A DNA stretch of 64,000 nucleotides from Candidatus Melainabacteria bacterium (GTDB taxonomy: Bacteria; Cyanobacteriota; Vampirovibrionia; LMEP-6097). The position numbers were made by a program, and so were the translations under genes. The stretch lies in assembly GCA_005110385.1 (NCBI GenBank), contig DUDT01000014.1, positions 1-64,000 of the forward strand, written 5' to 3'. Under the pieces are notes generated by a model. It saw only the letters and a list, made by a program, of their open reading frames with translations, was not told where the DNA came from and made no database searches. Positions 36,901 to 45,788 of the stretch are shown piece after piece (positions within the stretch are counted from its first letter, which is position 1; the number at the start of each line of letters is the position of its first letter).

Positions 36901-37068
36901 GGATGGTAGCTCAGCGGGTTGAACGATCTCAGCCGGAGCGGGTTCAACTATTGTCGTCGTTTGATTGTTTGCTGAGTTAGCAAAAGCTAGTCTAGCTTGC
37001 AGTCCATGAAACGCAGCCCTAGGTAAATTAGTAATAGTTTGGAACAATCGCGAACCAGGTATTGTCAT
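30955..37068 (-). CDS. Giant helical protein, 2037 aa, unknown function
   Basis: The largest gene in the window. The N-terminus has a short basic amphipathic stretch (LFQTITNLPRAAFHGLQARL), then a Pro/Glu/Thr linker (VEPAPAEIVQPAELP) and about 1900 residues of predicted helix with many short Asp/Asn-rich turns. I see no catalytic motif, signal peptide or membrane helix. The repeated spacing of helices suggests HEAT- or spectrin-like arrays, but no repeat unit could be fixed by eye. The C-terminal hydrophobic helix FANIIQVLDGIFEGILV (about 1995-2011) precedes a 26-residue tail ending in KFY. AGGGGAT lies 6 nt before the ATG. A 120-bp gap separates it from the small gene upstream. Confidence 0.87.
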   Translation of the reverse strand: MTIPGSRLFQTITNLPRAAFHGLQARLAFANSANNQTTTIVEPAPAEIVQPAELPSCKKDSEGPLSQGLKQIINASLNPSIVINSDSLWDALCQISTDESSKSCLVDKKIIIDLSGFQDDLNGLNLDHFQMSGLDLVFKVPPQYENTFTGKIQTAVREQESQTSRDNVANPLFTQPKIFLETVTSADPSLAEIELLRKRGDLGAIVKENLAQGQEIQERQLINFIKSNESILIQNTALDIFPPKVGYLPPLNYQDLAKAYVRTQAVFVEKGIGYLQENNYLDAGLIKDMIEFNLDLKYETALKEAASQGGISLDLSKPSFLENDSVKNTLKAGSNSSSAELDKAFLKLSVGADFKEPAEKAFARDFVDVALMKSDTPQELTDQLTAFQVLVRNYHAYYRNDASLTPDSMKSIVRACDDALGRNLSPENTVKKFADQPAFLQSIDELIQPDRDIVSNNFSKDFLILKNKLTANERQTDCRLIEEYEKDIARLIFSSPELLIHGQTNCSDDRAVKINLFEAWCEKNSNITDPSKKISLEAYTENVSKALKIYQDAVIEVNYPNIDVNNNFVSQVQEALQSSGKAFAKLPTTNIETDPNELLRDGIPLRTFREYLLAALPDDCHGIDNGALRFYRDRAHDETKIRDLGEFVVDFYLSVLQDSEKTLAKDKTNLLAFLNSGRLEDLFVNPKLKTTEDDYQALSKQLIQETLGELRKFFTESLNQGKFQAVPLALNLRTLISDDALWSKRESELISRTAEKIKPDHVKVYERLANEVDKAGISSGTGSIYRNIQKISMNAGSSDADKKSQLDFLLGQAFTDALVEKRPLSVEEFFNTLELKLKEAENEIFNSSRGESLVLGDVSAIKKMENPLVAESLAAMKAKSLEDIILPTIESPDKQFMEALAGYEIISPLVRQEYARLLSGTASQNDVSLDTLGFLDKVTLNLAGQNVKLAQVLKHILDEVSIYDQQLEIKEVKNQIIDTPIFKTLNLLLETKPENITGRAKIRADIFSDILASQMPENSLNVFFNFSSEFSTIVDFTKMTQDLLKERILAAEGSDEAKVKLNDFIKLCDLVGDDDKKLGVYQKYEGLVFSAEDLKHLTHLRSLLKLEQGTLSNDEVKTMKQECLKYSYTKNAIDSSNAGLIDDEFLDNNLIKAVNDNLTPAGLVIDLDLFKQFRTDLLLLQLQTPNSTKSGDSHESIKNITERFIKANLINIFPEANIPADNPENIEALGKFLKYFDQALSDDLRDKEFPLSSLNLAPSIKAALDTPANKIKNQIQAALENVFTSNIDIKLPETINNINAPEIQFYLDTQKLITEMRLANPASASAGTEKDISNAIFGKLAAYINKAAKEANLEDFNLLALRYSEKQFVANLLTQLRVSNKVLDTYFTDHKAEVFEASVQSVFQPSSVMSVLASVNDTTDVQALIDNAVINLLVAPDGLEIPVNKDIRQAYIEASRELINNRRTHLTDEVTITQGIVSEDGAFTQNIKDENTSGRLSQSEAEKLFYGQYKAFADLSEQATRLLGEKPEFEFLQDTFCPNHNTLSRIAQALQNKEPSGTEGFIKSYLLADQGTNSSPNVINESILSNKLNIGEKEAINSLALISLVLEGNRQAVAQELKEYLETKDSFLTDNVDGGRIPYINTASTHTKLQAGIALGKELSANSSVENGLVENAVIEGIQAVIDSVKTAHGKDSTVKLISNNYPSEALADIITKSIFGESQNLDASVYKLYKDSGCDPEVLKQTETILVGLNNLAKAGKDFKLCPDLQAKCTELNASWEAASPANLNINRNLRLDFAITEEVKLNTDNLTLVNAYVNLRRGFSTVTGGSDAEKTSRDSENLRLIEEFKNIYHQEYPEAEYNAQNPAYVRALETLNDKYSSVVEYHGTAPNTALVENITGFIKESDDLLISASASAKAQLIAKFKSTEIVKSQPPTDERITQMADAYVKTYNQMQALYRQNPASFENFVDTAINGALKSSTVKEEAIGRANGLLGTFANIIQVLDGIFEGILVGSPEANFTPLSDTYAEIRQKQNAKFY

Positions 37069-37188
37069 CTAAATCCCCTCATCATGAACTATTGTAAAAA
37101 CTAAAATAGTCCTACTCCATAAATAGAGTAAGAAACAATACTTTTGACAAGAGATTCAAGAATAATATACTAAGTCATCAAAATCAGC

Positions 37189-37617
37189 TCAGAATATCTG
37201 CTTCATAGACAGTGAATATCTTAATTTCTCTTTCTTAAAAACAGATACATAAATTGGAAATTTGTTAATTAGAATCTGTTCTAAACTAATTAAGTTTTCA
37301 AGAATAGCTACAGTTTCGATTTCGTTCTTTCTAGTAAATTTTAAAAAAAAAGCTTTTAAATCTAACCCTTCTAATAATTCACAGAAAATTGCTAAAGCCT
37401 CTGTTTCAGAGGGAGATAAACGTTTAGCATTAAATAAATTTTCAATATATTCTCTCGCTTCACAGCATTTAGAAAACTTCCTAAAATAATCTTTATTTAA
37501 AGAATCATGATTTAAATAACTATCGACTAAGGCTTGAGTATCTAAATCAATCTCTAAATCCTGTGAATTTAAATGAGCGATTAAAGTTTGCTTTAACATT
37601 ACATAATGTGCAGTCAT
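37189..37617 (-). CDS. Small helical protein of the giant-protein cluster (142 aa)
   Basis: No family known. The protein is acidic to neutral and helical, with DSLNKDYFRKFSKC and an ENLFNAKRLSPSETEALA block that can be laid on the ELKEFF...EEFFSGTLNVDDIIA region of the small protein at 39985, though the match is weak. The ATG lies one base after the stop of the 771-aa gene, with AGGAGA 6 nt upstream, so translation is coupled. Size and position next to a giant protein recall export chaperones or assembly partners; this is inference. Confidence 0.75.
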   Translation of the reverse strand: MTAHYVMLKQTLIAHLNSQDLEIDLDTQALVDSYLNHDSLNKDYFRKFSKCCEAREYIENLFNAKRLSPSETEALAIFCELLEGLDLKAFFLKFTRKNEIETVAILENLISLEQILINKFPIYVSVFKKEKLRYSLSMKQIF

Positions 37618-37618
37618 A

Positions 37619-39934
37619 CTATTCTCCTTGGTTTGCTACCGCTAATTGAGGGTCAACTAATAAATTTTCAATAAATCTCATGATCTGAATTAAAAATCTT
37701 TGAGCAAGAGCTGGAGCCTGATCTAAAACAGTATTATTAATATTAGCGGAATGATATTCTTTCAAATTAACTCTAAAGTTATGAGCAGCCCTATCGTTAG
37801 GCTCATTAAATAAACTATCTTTAACCACTCCTAGCATTTCAGTAAATCTCTCCGCCAAAGCATTAGCATTTTCACTAGAAAAACTAGAACCATCTCGAGT
37901 AAAAGATTTCACAGTAACATCTATAAGATTATTTATTACTTGAGATTTTTCCTCTTTAGCTTCGATTAAGCTATTTAAAGCATTCTGATCTTTAAATATA
38001 GATGAATCTTTTAGAAGCGGGTATTTCTCCATATCAAAGCCATGACTTGGCATCAAATTAGTTAAATCAATATCCTCTGACTTAGTTCCAGTTGAAAGTC
38101 TATGCTCCCTTTCAGCAGCCATGGTTTTAAAAAATAACAAATCAAGATCCTGCTCTAATTTAACTTTCTTAATCACGAGCCTCTCTAAATCACTATAGAT
38201 GCCTAATGTCTTTAATTCTTGCTTGTTTTCTAATATCTGCTTGAATAAAAGAGAATTTTGATCAGCCACTAAATATCTGTTTAATTCTTGAACACAAGGA
38301 TTACTTGAGTCTTGTGTATTTAAAATCGCCTGGAGCTCTCTCTTTGTATCAGGAATCGAGTCCTTATGTTTTAAAAGTTCAGCAGCATAAATATTATGAG
38401 AACTGATACGCTCATATTCAAGACGATTATCAGAAATAGCAGCTAGAGCAAAATTAAAATACATTGAATCTTTGTTATGATCAGCATTTAGAATATCTTG
38501 ACGAGCTTGAAGACTACTTACTAATTGCTGTAATTGTAAAGCTTGAGCAGTTTTGCTCGGAGACTCATTTTTTGCATTAATCTCAAAATCATTTTCCCCT
38601 AAGTCTTCGACTATCTTAGTAAAAACCATTTCACCATCATATAAATCAGATAGTCGCTGCTTAAGTATTCCCCCAAAGCCTGATGAATTAATAATTTGAC
38701 CATCTTCTTGAACCATTGGCATACTCAATTTATTGAGAATCTCAGAAAGAGCAACAAAATTTCTATTAAAGTCTCTCTGCTCTTGTTCCAAGGTCCTTTT
38801 TTGAAGAGCTAAATAAAACTCTAAACGTTCTTCTACACTACTGTTCATTGGAGAGTTATGTAAAAATTTAGACAAGCTTCCTTCGATATTGGAAAAGGCC
38901 TGAACTAGAAAAGCTCTTTTTTGACTATCATCAGGATATAAACCCAGATTCACTTTCACCAAGGAGAGTAAATTCTCTGCACTCTGCACTTCAGAATCAT
39001 GATGAGATAAAGCATTAACTGTCTCTAGCATCTGTTGACCTACGTTGCCCACAGCGAGTTTCACTTGAGTATCAGTTTTAGCAGAAATAACATTTTTAAA
39101 AAGCTCTTGCCACTTAGGATCTAAACCAGAATTAGAATCAGCTACTACCCCAAAATTTGAAGCTGCAAGATCTAGAATTTTATGTACTAACCTATTTTCA
39201 TCTGTATTCAGCACCGTAGAACTTTGCTTAAGTGTCTCAATAAACTCCATAGGATCATTTAATATCGTGGATATCTCTTGAGCAATAAGTCCTTTTTGTA
39301 AAGGCTCCGAAAGCACTGCACCCAAGCCAGCATCTAAGCCTTTTTCAAGAGTGGAATAAAATTTACCTAAATTTTCAGTAAGTCCCCCTCTCTGTCCATT
39401 TAAGCTACTTAAAAAATCTACAGCAGCAGAATATTTTTCTACCTTATCACTCGCTTCGATAACCTTTAAGAATTTCTCCAAATTTCCCTTATCAGCATTA
39501 CTTGAAAATGCTCTCGGGGAAAGAGAGTTTCGTATAATCGCGGCAAGAAGCTTAGATGCCTGATCCTTCACTTCTGGATTCATAGGATATTCTGATGCGA
39601 TTAACACTAAATTCTGAATAGCTTTAGGATTGTTTTTAAATAACTGAAGATCATCTGTCTTTTCTACACATAGAGAACTTAAACTCTCTATAACTGGTTT
39701 TAAAGTATTTTCTAATACCTGTAATTCCGCAGAAGATAAAGATTTAGAATTTAAATCAACTGAAGCTAAAAGATTCAAATTATCTCTAAATACAGAAGAG
39801 GAAGTATCACTAGCGCAAGCTGCCGTTCTGGATTTTGCAGATAAATTACGATGAAACTCCTCGCGCCTATTAGCTCTATTCACCTTATAAACTTCAACAG
39901 CTGTAGTGACAGCTTCTTTAGCCCTAGTAAACAC
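37619..39934 (-). CDS. Large helical protein, 771 aa, unknown function
   Basis: Starts at GTG with TAGGAG 6 nt upstream. The N-terminal 40 residues are basic (VYKVNRANRREEFHRNLSAK), followed by Ser/Thr-rich sequence and about 700 residues of helix. Residues 60-200 look like armadillo- or HEAT-like helical pairs (NPKAIQNLVLIASEYP, VKDQASKLLAAIIRN). The C-terminal RFLIQIMRFIENLLV (about 746-760) ends 11 residues before the stop, the shortest tail of the group. No signal peptide or known domain. It is followed within 1 bp by a small partner gene. Confidence 0.85.
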   Translation of the reverse strand: MFTRAKEAVTTAVEVYKVNRANRREEFHRNLSAKSRTAACASDTSSSVFRDNLNLLASVDLNSKSLSSAELQVLENTLKPVIESLSSLCVEKTDDLQLFKNNPKAIQNLVLIASEYPMNPEVKDQASKLLAAIIRNSLSPRAFSSNADKGNLEKFLKVIEASDKVEKYSAAVDFLSSLNGQRGGLTENLGKFYSTLEKGLDAGLGAVLSEPLQKGLIAQEISTILNDPMEFIETLKQSSTVLNTDENRLVHKILDLAASNFGVVADSNSGLDPKWQELFKNVISAKTDTQVKLAVGNVGQQMLETVNALSHHDSEVQSAENLLSLVKVNLGLYPDDSQKRAFLVQAFSNIEGSLSKFLHNSPMNSSVEERLEFYLALQKRTLEQEQRDFNRNFVALSEILNKLSMPMVQEDGQIINSSGFGGILKQRLSDLYDGEMVFTKIVEDLGENDFEINAKNESPSKTAQALQLQQLVSSLQARQDILNADHNKDSMYFNFALAAISDNRLEYERISSHNIYAAELLKHKDSIPDTKRELQAILNTQDSSNPCVQELNRYLVADQNSLLFKQILENKQELKTLGIYSDLERLVIKKVKLEQDLDLLFFKTMAAEREHRLSTGTKSEDIDLTNLMPSHGFDMEKYPLLKDSSIFKDQNALNSLIEAKEEKSQVINNLIDVTVKSFTRDGSSFSSENANALAERFTEMLGVVKDSLFNEPNDRAAHNFRVNLKEYHSANINNTVLDQAPALAQRFLIQIMRFIENLLVDPQLAVANQGE

Positions 39935-39984
39935 CTTAACTCCTAAAATGACATAATCATGTATTAATAGAAGGTTAATTCGTA

Positions 39985-40428
39985 TTAGTTTTTGATAGCA
40001 ATATCTTTCATCTTAAGTGCCGTTAAATCTAAAAAGCTCAAAGCTTCACTCGGAGTGGCTTCAGTCTCTTCCTCTTTACGAATAGTCACTTTTAAAATTC
40101 GCAATTCTTCCTTTATTTCCATTTGGCGTTTTCTCTGGGCGATAATATCATCAACATTTAAAGTCCCTGAGAAGAATTCCTCTAAAGCCTTTTGTATTAG
40201 CAAACTCTCACTATCTTTAAAAAATTCTTTTAGTCTCTCATTCACTATATCTAGATCACGATAAAAAAATAAAAGCTTAATACCTTCTATTTTCAACCAT
40301 TCTCCACCACATTTTAAATTACTGAATAAAAAATCCACCGCTTTTAAACGTGCCTGATTCTTTTTTTCAGACTCAAGATCTGCTTGTTGATTAAGTTTGA
40401 TTTTCAACTGTTCTGTATTTGCTAACAT
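39985..40428 (-). CDS. Small helical partner protein (147 aa) of the giant-protein cluster
   Basis: I choose ATG 40428 because ATAAGGA lies 8 nt upstream; a frame extension to 40461 would overlap the preceding gene. The central part, YRDLDIVNERLKEFF then SGTLNVDDIIAQR, matches the small protein at 45789 (YIDLDFVKEGLIKIY then DGTLDLSEQEVLAER): both have DLD-x-V-x-E-x-L, a serine about 10 residues on, GTL, and a closing A-x-R. So these two are homologous. The C-terminus is a charged helix. It lies between two giant genes (16 bp and 50 bp away). Chaperone-like or scaffold role inferred. Confidence 0.78.
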   Translation of the reverse strand: MLANTEQLKIKLNQQADLESEKKNQARLKAVDFLFSNLKCGGEWLKIEGIKLLFFYRDLDIVNERLKEFFKDSESLLIQKALEEFFSGTLNVDDIIAQRKRQMEIKEELRILKVTIRKEEETEATPSEALSFLDLTALKMKDIAIKN

Positions 40429-40444
40429 AAAATTCCTTATAAAA

Positions 40445-42943
40445 TTAAGCTGCCAAAGCACCCTCCATAGACTCTGCTACTGGCGGCTTCCTCTTACTAT
40501 TAATATCTACTACCTTGCTCTCATCTCTAGCTAAGCCGTGAGGTAAAGAAATAAAATTCCCAGCAAAATCAAGAATATAAGCCATAAGAGCTCTCAGCAC
40601 ATCTGCAAGTTCACTGCTAGACTGTTCTTTAACAATAAAGTCATTTAAAACCCCATTAAGTGGCTCAAGAACCTGCTGATCAGCTTTCTGAGGATCTGTT
40701 AGACCCATCGTCACTAAATTATCAAACTTAATCTCTGACGACCTCTGGACGAAATTATTAAAATACGTTGTTCTTTTCTGCTCAAGAGAGTTATAGAATA
40801 AATCATCTTTAACCTCTCCATCTAAATCAATTATCTTCGTAGCAAGAGTTTCATAATCTACTAAATCCTTAGCTAAACCAGCAGCATTGCTAATATTTAA
40901 ATTTATTTGACCATCTAGGTGAATAGTTTTAGCAGCCCTATTTTCAATACTCTCACCAGCTCTGCTGCTAATAAAATCCTCCTGCTTGGCTTCATAAGCA
41001 CAGACTTTATTTATTAATACAGCCTCTTTAATGACAGCTTGCTGATCTATTTTCAAGATATCTATTACTTCTTTAAGCCTCTCCTCTTGGTTTTGATCTA
41101 AGATTCCACGTATTTGAGAGGTTTGTATAAAACTTTCTAAATTATCAATAATACCAGTAACATTAGATCTATCATATTCGCCAGATCTTAAAGCACGAAA
41201 AGTATCAGCATATGAAAAGTCTTCGCTAAGAGCCTTCACAGCAGAAACATCCAAAACTTCATCTAATTTAGAATTAATATCGGAAAATCTACCTTTCGAC
41301 TCTTGAATCAAAACTTTCAAATCAGCAGCATTATCATTACCTCTTGCAGACAAGATATCTAAATTCTGATTTAAAACAGAAAATCTTTGCTGACTGATAT
41401 CAGACGTAGCCACTGCAAATAAACCTTTCATCAATTGCCCCGCACCACTGCCAAGAAAAGAGTCTTCAAGTCTTTTTCTTTCTTTAGTAAGTGCCTCTAA
41501 TTCACCTCGCTTTTCAACCAATGCCTTATTACGTTTATCTTCTTCCTTTGCAAATTGAGCGATCATGTGTCCTTGAGCACTATGGACATCATAAGTAACC
41601 GTCTCAGCAGTAGCTGTAGCAGAAGAATTATGAAGATTAATAGTTATATCCCCCCCAGATCTACTGTGATAAGCATGCATAAGCTCTTTTACACTAAGTT
41701 CTGGATCTATTAGAGGAGACCACTCATCATGAGGGAATAAAGATTTTACAGATTCTTTATCTATTTGCCTTTTTCCATCGACTATTTTATGAAAAAGTTC
41801 ATTCTGTAAAGATTCCTGTAAAGCACGAGACCCAGTCAAAGACTCCATCTTCAACCAAGTTCTTTCAATAAGCTCAGATTGTTTATCTCTAATATTTAAC
41901 AGGGTATTATGCTGCTGTGTTAATTGTTTCAGATCATCTCTAAGCGCAGTAATTTTTTCTTGATGTGCGTTTTTATCTCCTAAGCCTTTATCTATTTTCT
42001 CTTGCCTCTCTTGAATGCTTTTATTTGTCGCTGCGATCTTCTCTTCTATAATAAACTGTCTCTCAGCGCTATTATTTACGGTAGTTAAAAGCTCTTCTTT
42101 AGCTTGGTTATACAAGCGTGACCCTGGAGCATGCTTAACTAATTCAGTCATCTTTGCAAGAATCGTATACTCAGGTTTAATGTACGTACCATTTTTAGCT
42201 TCTTGAGGAATAGAAGCCTCAAACTTCTTAGCGAGAGCTGCTCTTAAATTATTTACTAAATCTCTAGAGCGTGAATCTCTTCTAAAATCAGCGTATTCAT
42301 CACCTATTAATATTTTTTCTGAATTTTCAAAAAAATTTAAAATCTCAGATTTAGCCACTTCTCTATAAAATTCTTTTACTTTAGGATCATAACCCTTTAA
42401 TTGCTCATTTAAAGTAGCATCTATATTAGCCTCAATATCTTTATTAGCTTTAGAAAAAAAGTTGAAAAACTTCTGGTTACCTGTAAAATCAGCAGTGGCT
42501 AAAATTTCCCCAGCAGCTACTAAAGCCTCTACGGTATTATTAGCCAGAGCTATATTTTCTACCGAAATAGCTGGAGACTTCAGATTAGCATTCGCAGTAT
42601 CAAGAATAGACTTTAAAGATCTTGTAGCACTTGCACGTAAATTAGGAGGTAACTCCTCATCAAGTGAAGTTTCTCTTAATTTATTTAAAACATCAACAGC
42701 GTTATCTCTTAATCCACCACCGATAGGTCCCCATTTAATCTTCTCAGGCTGCTGTTGAATAGTATCAATTAAAACCCTTGCATAGTCTTGATTAGAGGAA
42801 ATATCTAAATTTAAAAATTCATATGTAGCATCTATAGTATCTGCCGTTAAAGGTGCCGCAGCCCTCAAGCCTTCTCTTAAAAAGGTTTTTACGTTTCCAA
42901 GACTTTGAGGAATATTTTTTATTGTTTGAACTATACCAGCCAA
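40445..42943 (-). CDS. Large helical coiled-coil protein, 832 aa, unknown function
   Basis: Starts at TTG with AAAGGT 7 nt upstream. The N-terminal 45 residues are amphipathic (QTIKNIPQSLGNVKTFLREG). Residues 285-360 form a clear coiled coil (KSIQERQEKIDKGL to ALRDDLKQLTQQHNTLL). A short beta-rich insertion follows at about 430-465 (GDITINLHNSSATATAETVT), then a second coiled coil. The 898-aa neighbour has a similar beta insertion between helical parts. The C-terminal LRALMAYILDFAGNFISL (about 783-800) precedes a 32-residue tail. No enzymatic motif or signal peptide. Confidence 0.85.
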   Translation of the reverse strand: MAGIVQTIKNIPQSLGNVKTFLREGLRAAAPLTADTIDATYEFLNLDISSNQDYARVLIDTIQQQPEKIKWGPIGGGLRDNAVDVLNKLRETSLDEELPPNLRASATRSLKSILDTANANLKSPAISVENIALANNTVEALVAAGEILATADFTGNQKFFNFFSKANKDIEANIDATLNEQLKGYDPKVKEFYREVAKSEILNFFENSEKILIGDEYADFRRDSRSRDLVNNLRAALAKKFEASIPQEAKNGTYIKPEYTILAKMTELVKHAPGSRLYNQAKEELLTTVNNSAERQFIIEEKIAATNKSIQERQEKIDKGLGDKNAHQEKITALRDDLKQLTQQHNTLLNIRDKQSELIERTWLKMESLTGSRALQESLQNELFHKIVDGKRQIDKESVKSLFPHDEWSPLIDPELSVKELMHAYHSRSGGDITINLHNSSATATAETVTYDVHSAQGHMIAQFAKEEDKRNKALVEKRGELEALTKERKRLEDSFLGSGAGQLMKGLFAVATSDISQQRFSVLNQNLDILSARGNDNAADLKVLIQESKGRFSDINSKLDEVLDVSAVKALSEDFSYADTFRALRSGEYDRSNVTGIIDNLESFIQTSQIRGILDQNQEERLKEVIDILKIDQQAVIKEAVLINKVCAYEAKQEDFISSRAGESIENRAAKTIHLDGQINLNISNAAGLAKDLVDYETLATKIIDLDGEVKDDLFYNSLEQKRTTYFNNFVQRSSEIKFDNLVTMGLTDPQKADQQVLEPLNGVLNDFIVKEQSSSELADVLRALMAYILDFAGNFISLPHGLARDESKVVDINSKRKPPVAESMEGALAA

Positions 42944-43024
42944 TATTTTTACCTTTAAATTAATTAGACTTTTTTCTATTTATCTATTAATAAAAAGTAA
43001 ATACCTTGATGTTTTTGATAAAAA

Positions 43025-45721
43025 TTACTGCTTTTGAACGTGCTTAAAGACTTCATATCCGACTACGCCATGAAGACCATCTCGTCTAGCATAGTCCTCT
43101 GGATCTTCTATAATAAAGCCACTTGGCAATTCAGTCTTAGTGAACAAAAGATTAACAAATGAACTTACCATGTTTCGCAACTGCACTTGCAATCTATACA
43201 TAATATTCTCTGGAGAGCTGTCATTCTTGTCTGTAATAAGATCACTATCAGCATAATTGTCACTCATCCTATTATAAAAAGCCTCAAAGCCTTTTTCTTG
43301 AAGCGTTTGTGCCAAAACTGTATTTAAAGTTTGCTGTTTACCATCACCAAGAGATTTAAGAAATAATAAATTAGCTTCCTGTTTTTTTAAAAGATTTTTC
43401 GAAACATCTACTTCCCCTCTAAGAATAGAATTATCTTCTGGAAATAAAGCTCTATCTTGAGAATAATTAGTACTGAAAACCTTTTCTGAGTCTTTAGTAT
43501 CAGCAAGAAAATACATATAAATTAACTTTTTGTAACCAAGATCAAGCATTTTCAAAGCTTCACTATCAACCCCAGCATCTGCTAATTCTCTTAAACGCTT
43601 TTTTGATTCCTCCAGCAAAGTTTTCGCCGAGCTTGCCGTTGGCTTACCGTCAGGATCTGTATAAGCAGTTTGAAAATCACGGCCTATAAAATCATCCCAA
43701 GCTGTATGATCAGACAGGTCAAGATTTTGGAATTTTTCAACATTCGCTAAATTCTGTAATTTACCTTGAGTCGCAGTTGATAACGCCACAATATCTGTTT
43801 CATTTAACTTTAATAGCTCTTCAGCCTTAGTCGTTAAAGATCCTTCCATCCACTTGACTATTAAATCTGGGACATCCCCATTATTATTATTTGCAACATC
43901 CTTCATCGCCTCAGTTCTTGAATGCTGAATAGCTGGGGCATAGACAGCTGAAGCTTCTTGAATTGAATCATTAACTGCTTCTTTGAACTGACTTATTTTC
44001 TTGTCTAACTGCTCATAGTGATTTAACCATCTTGAAATAGATCTACGCAGAGGATAATAATCTCTTACATTTGTAGCATCAAGTGTAAGCGTGAAAGGTT
44101 TATCATTATCACCATCTTTATTTAAAGCTAGATCTAAAATTTCCTGGGAGATTTTAGCATACCTCTCATTTAAACCAGCCTGCATTTTAAATCTTATATG
44201 ATCTTCGACTGAGCTCTTGTTAAGAGAGACCGTGCTTCCAGAATGTTCCACCTCAATATCAGCATGAGCTGGTGATAATGGGTCTACCATTTTTGCAAGC
44301 TCAGCTCTAGAAATAGTAAAAGCACCTAAATCATATTTTGCGTCAGAGTCAGTATTTGCAGTGAGCCATGAATGTATTTCTGCTTTAACTAATCTTGTAA
44401 CCTTAACTGGGTCAAGCTTATTACCTGAATCATAAAATTCTCTCTGTTGATTTTCGATTAACTTCTGCTCTTCACTTAAAGCACCACGCTTTAATTTTAA
44501 AAACTCAGCTTTAGCTTCTTGATTAAAATACTGAGGATTAATCTCTATATCTATAGAGGCATTAACTCTGTCTTTCATTATTGTGGAGAAAGCCGAAAGC
44601 ATCTTATTATTAAGTTTATGTAAATACCCCTGTTGGGTAGAAATATCATTAAGCTTATTACTTATTTCTAAGTAATTAGCAGCGATAGTATCTAATACAG
44701 AAGAGAGTTTCTCGGGATCAGAATCATATCTCACAGTAGGAAGTAAAGCTGTAGCACCGAGGATCTTTTCATAACTATCTAAAAGCCCTAGACCTAAATC
44801 TTTATCTAGTCTCTGCACAGCTCTTTTATCTACTAATTTTAAAAACTCATCTCCGACTAATTTTTGTAATTCTTTAAATTCATCTTTAATCTTAGCTTGA
44901 TCAGTTTCTGAAATACTTGTATCAAGATTTTTAAGAGCTTCCATTTTATCAAAGCTTGTAAAATCACGGATCTTACCATAAATTTCATTCACGATACCGT
45001 CAGCCACACCATTCCCACCAAAAGCTAATTTAAGTTTTTCTCTAAAAGAGTTAGAAGCTTGATCATAACCAAATTCTTTCAAACCCACTTCTTGAATAAT
45101 AGACTTAACAGCCTTTACTTGGCTAAGTTCATCATTTGCAAACAATAAATTCTTAAATAAATCTCTACGAGTTTCTGTCAATTGAGATGTAGAACGATAA
45201 TTTCTTTGAGTATATTTTTCGATAAACTCCCTAGCTGAAGCTTGAATCAATTGAGCATTCTTAATGGAATCCTCATCCAAAGCAGTCTTGTCGATTTTTG
45301 CAGAAGCAATCTCCAAAGCATAGCGAACCAAAAGCCCCGAAGAGTCACTAACCTGAGCCTTTGTTTTTTGATCAATAATATAAACTGGACTAACCCCATC
45401 CTGGTCTATTGATTTAGAAAGCTTTTCAAATAAGCTGGTCACTTGAAATGTTTTATTAAAGTCCAGATCAGTACCGAAAGATACTTGATGAGAAAAAATC
45501 TGAGTTGGATCATTTGTAGATTCAGCGGGAGTATCTGTAGAAAGTTTTAAACCGAGCTTACTGAAAAGCGAAGCAAAGTCTCCAAGCTCTTCACCAAGCT
45601 TCTTCGCTTTTTGTGCAAAATCTAAGCTAATTAAATTAGAGTAAACTTTATCCCTGGTCTGCTGAGGTGGATTTCCCCAGTTATCTTGTGATTGAAGTTG
45701 ATTCCATGCGATCACGCCCAC
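43025..45721 (-). CDS. Large helical protein, 898 aa, unknown function
   Basis: Starts at GTG with AAGGAT about 10 nt upstream. The N-terminus is Asn/Gln/Ser-rich (WNQLQSQDNWGNPPQQTRDK), as in many type III export signals, although such signals have no fixed sequence. The body is helical with a short beta-rich segment at about 470-495 (HADIEVEHSGSTVSLNKSS) followed by a helix-rich region. Near the end YRLQVQLRNMVSSFVNLLFT carries the shared hydrophobic helix (about 848-861) with a 37-residue tail. It follows the 140-aa small gene by 67 bp. No family recognised. Confidence 0.85.
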   Translation of the reverse strand: MGVIAWNQLQSQDNWGNPPQQTRDKVYSNLISLDFAQKAKKLGEELGDFASLFSKLGLKLSTDTPAESTNDPTQIFSHQVSFGTDLDFNKTFQVTSLFEKLSKSIDQDGVSPVYIIDQKTKAQVSDSSGLLVRYALEIASAKIDKTALDEDSIKNAQLIQASAREFIEKYTQRNYRSTSQLTETRRDLFKNLLFANDELSQVKAVKSIIQEVGLKEFGYDQASNSFREKLKLAFGGNGVADGIVNEIYGKIRDFTSFDKMEALKNLDTSISETDQAKIKDEFKELQKLVGDEFLKLVDKRAVQRLDKDLGLGLLDSYEKILGATALLPTVRYDSDPEKLSSVLDTIAANYLEISNKLNDISTQQGYLHKLNNKMLSAFSTIMKDRVNASIDIEINPQYFNQEAKAEFLKLKRGALSEEQKLIENQQREFYDSGNKLDPVKVTRLVKAEIHSWLTANTDSDAKYDLGAFTISRAELAKMVDPLSPAHADIEVEHSGSTVSLNKSSVEDHIRFKMQAGLNERYAKISQEILDLALNKDGDNDKPFTLTLDATNVRDYYPLRRSISRWLNHYEQLDKKISQFKEAVNDSIQEASAVYAPAIQHSRTEAMKDVANNNNGDVPDLIVKWMEGSLTTKAEELLKLNETDIVALSTATQGKLQNLANVEKFQNLDLSDHTAWDDFIGRDFQTAYTDPDGKPTASSAKTLLEESKKRLRELADAGVDSEALKMLDLGYKKLIYMYFLADTKDSEKVFSTNYSQDRALFPEDNSILRGEVDVSKNLLKKQEANLLFLKSLGDGKQQTLNTVLAQTLQEKGFEAFYNRMSDNYADSDLITDKNDSSPENIMYRLQVQLRNMVSSFVNLLFTKTELPSGFIIEDPEDYARRDGLHGVVGYEVFKHVQKQ

Positions 45722-45788
45722 TTTATATTAATCCTTAAAACACTTAAACGTGTATACATATATATGATTTGAGAGATGAAATTTGATA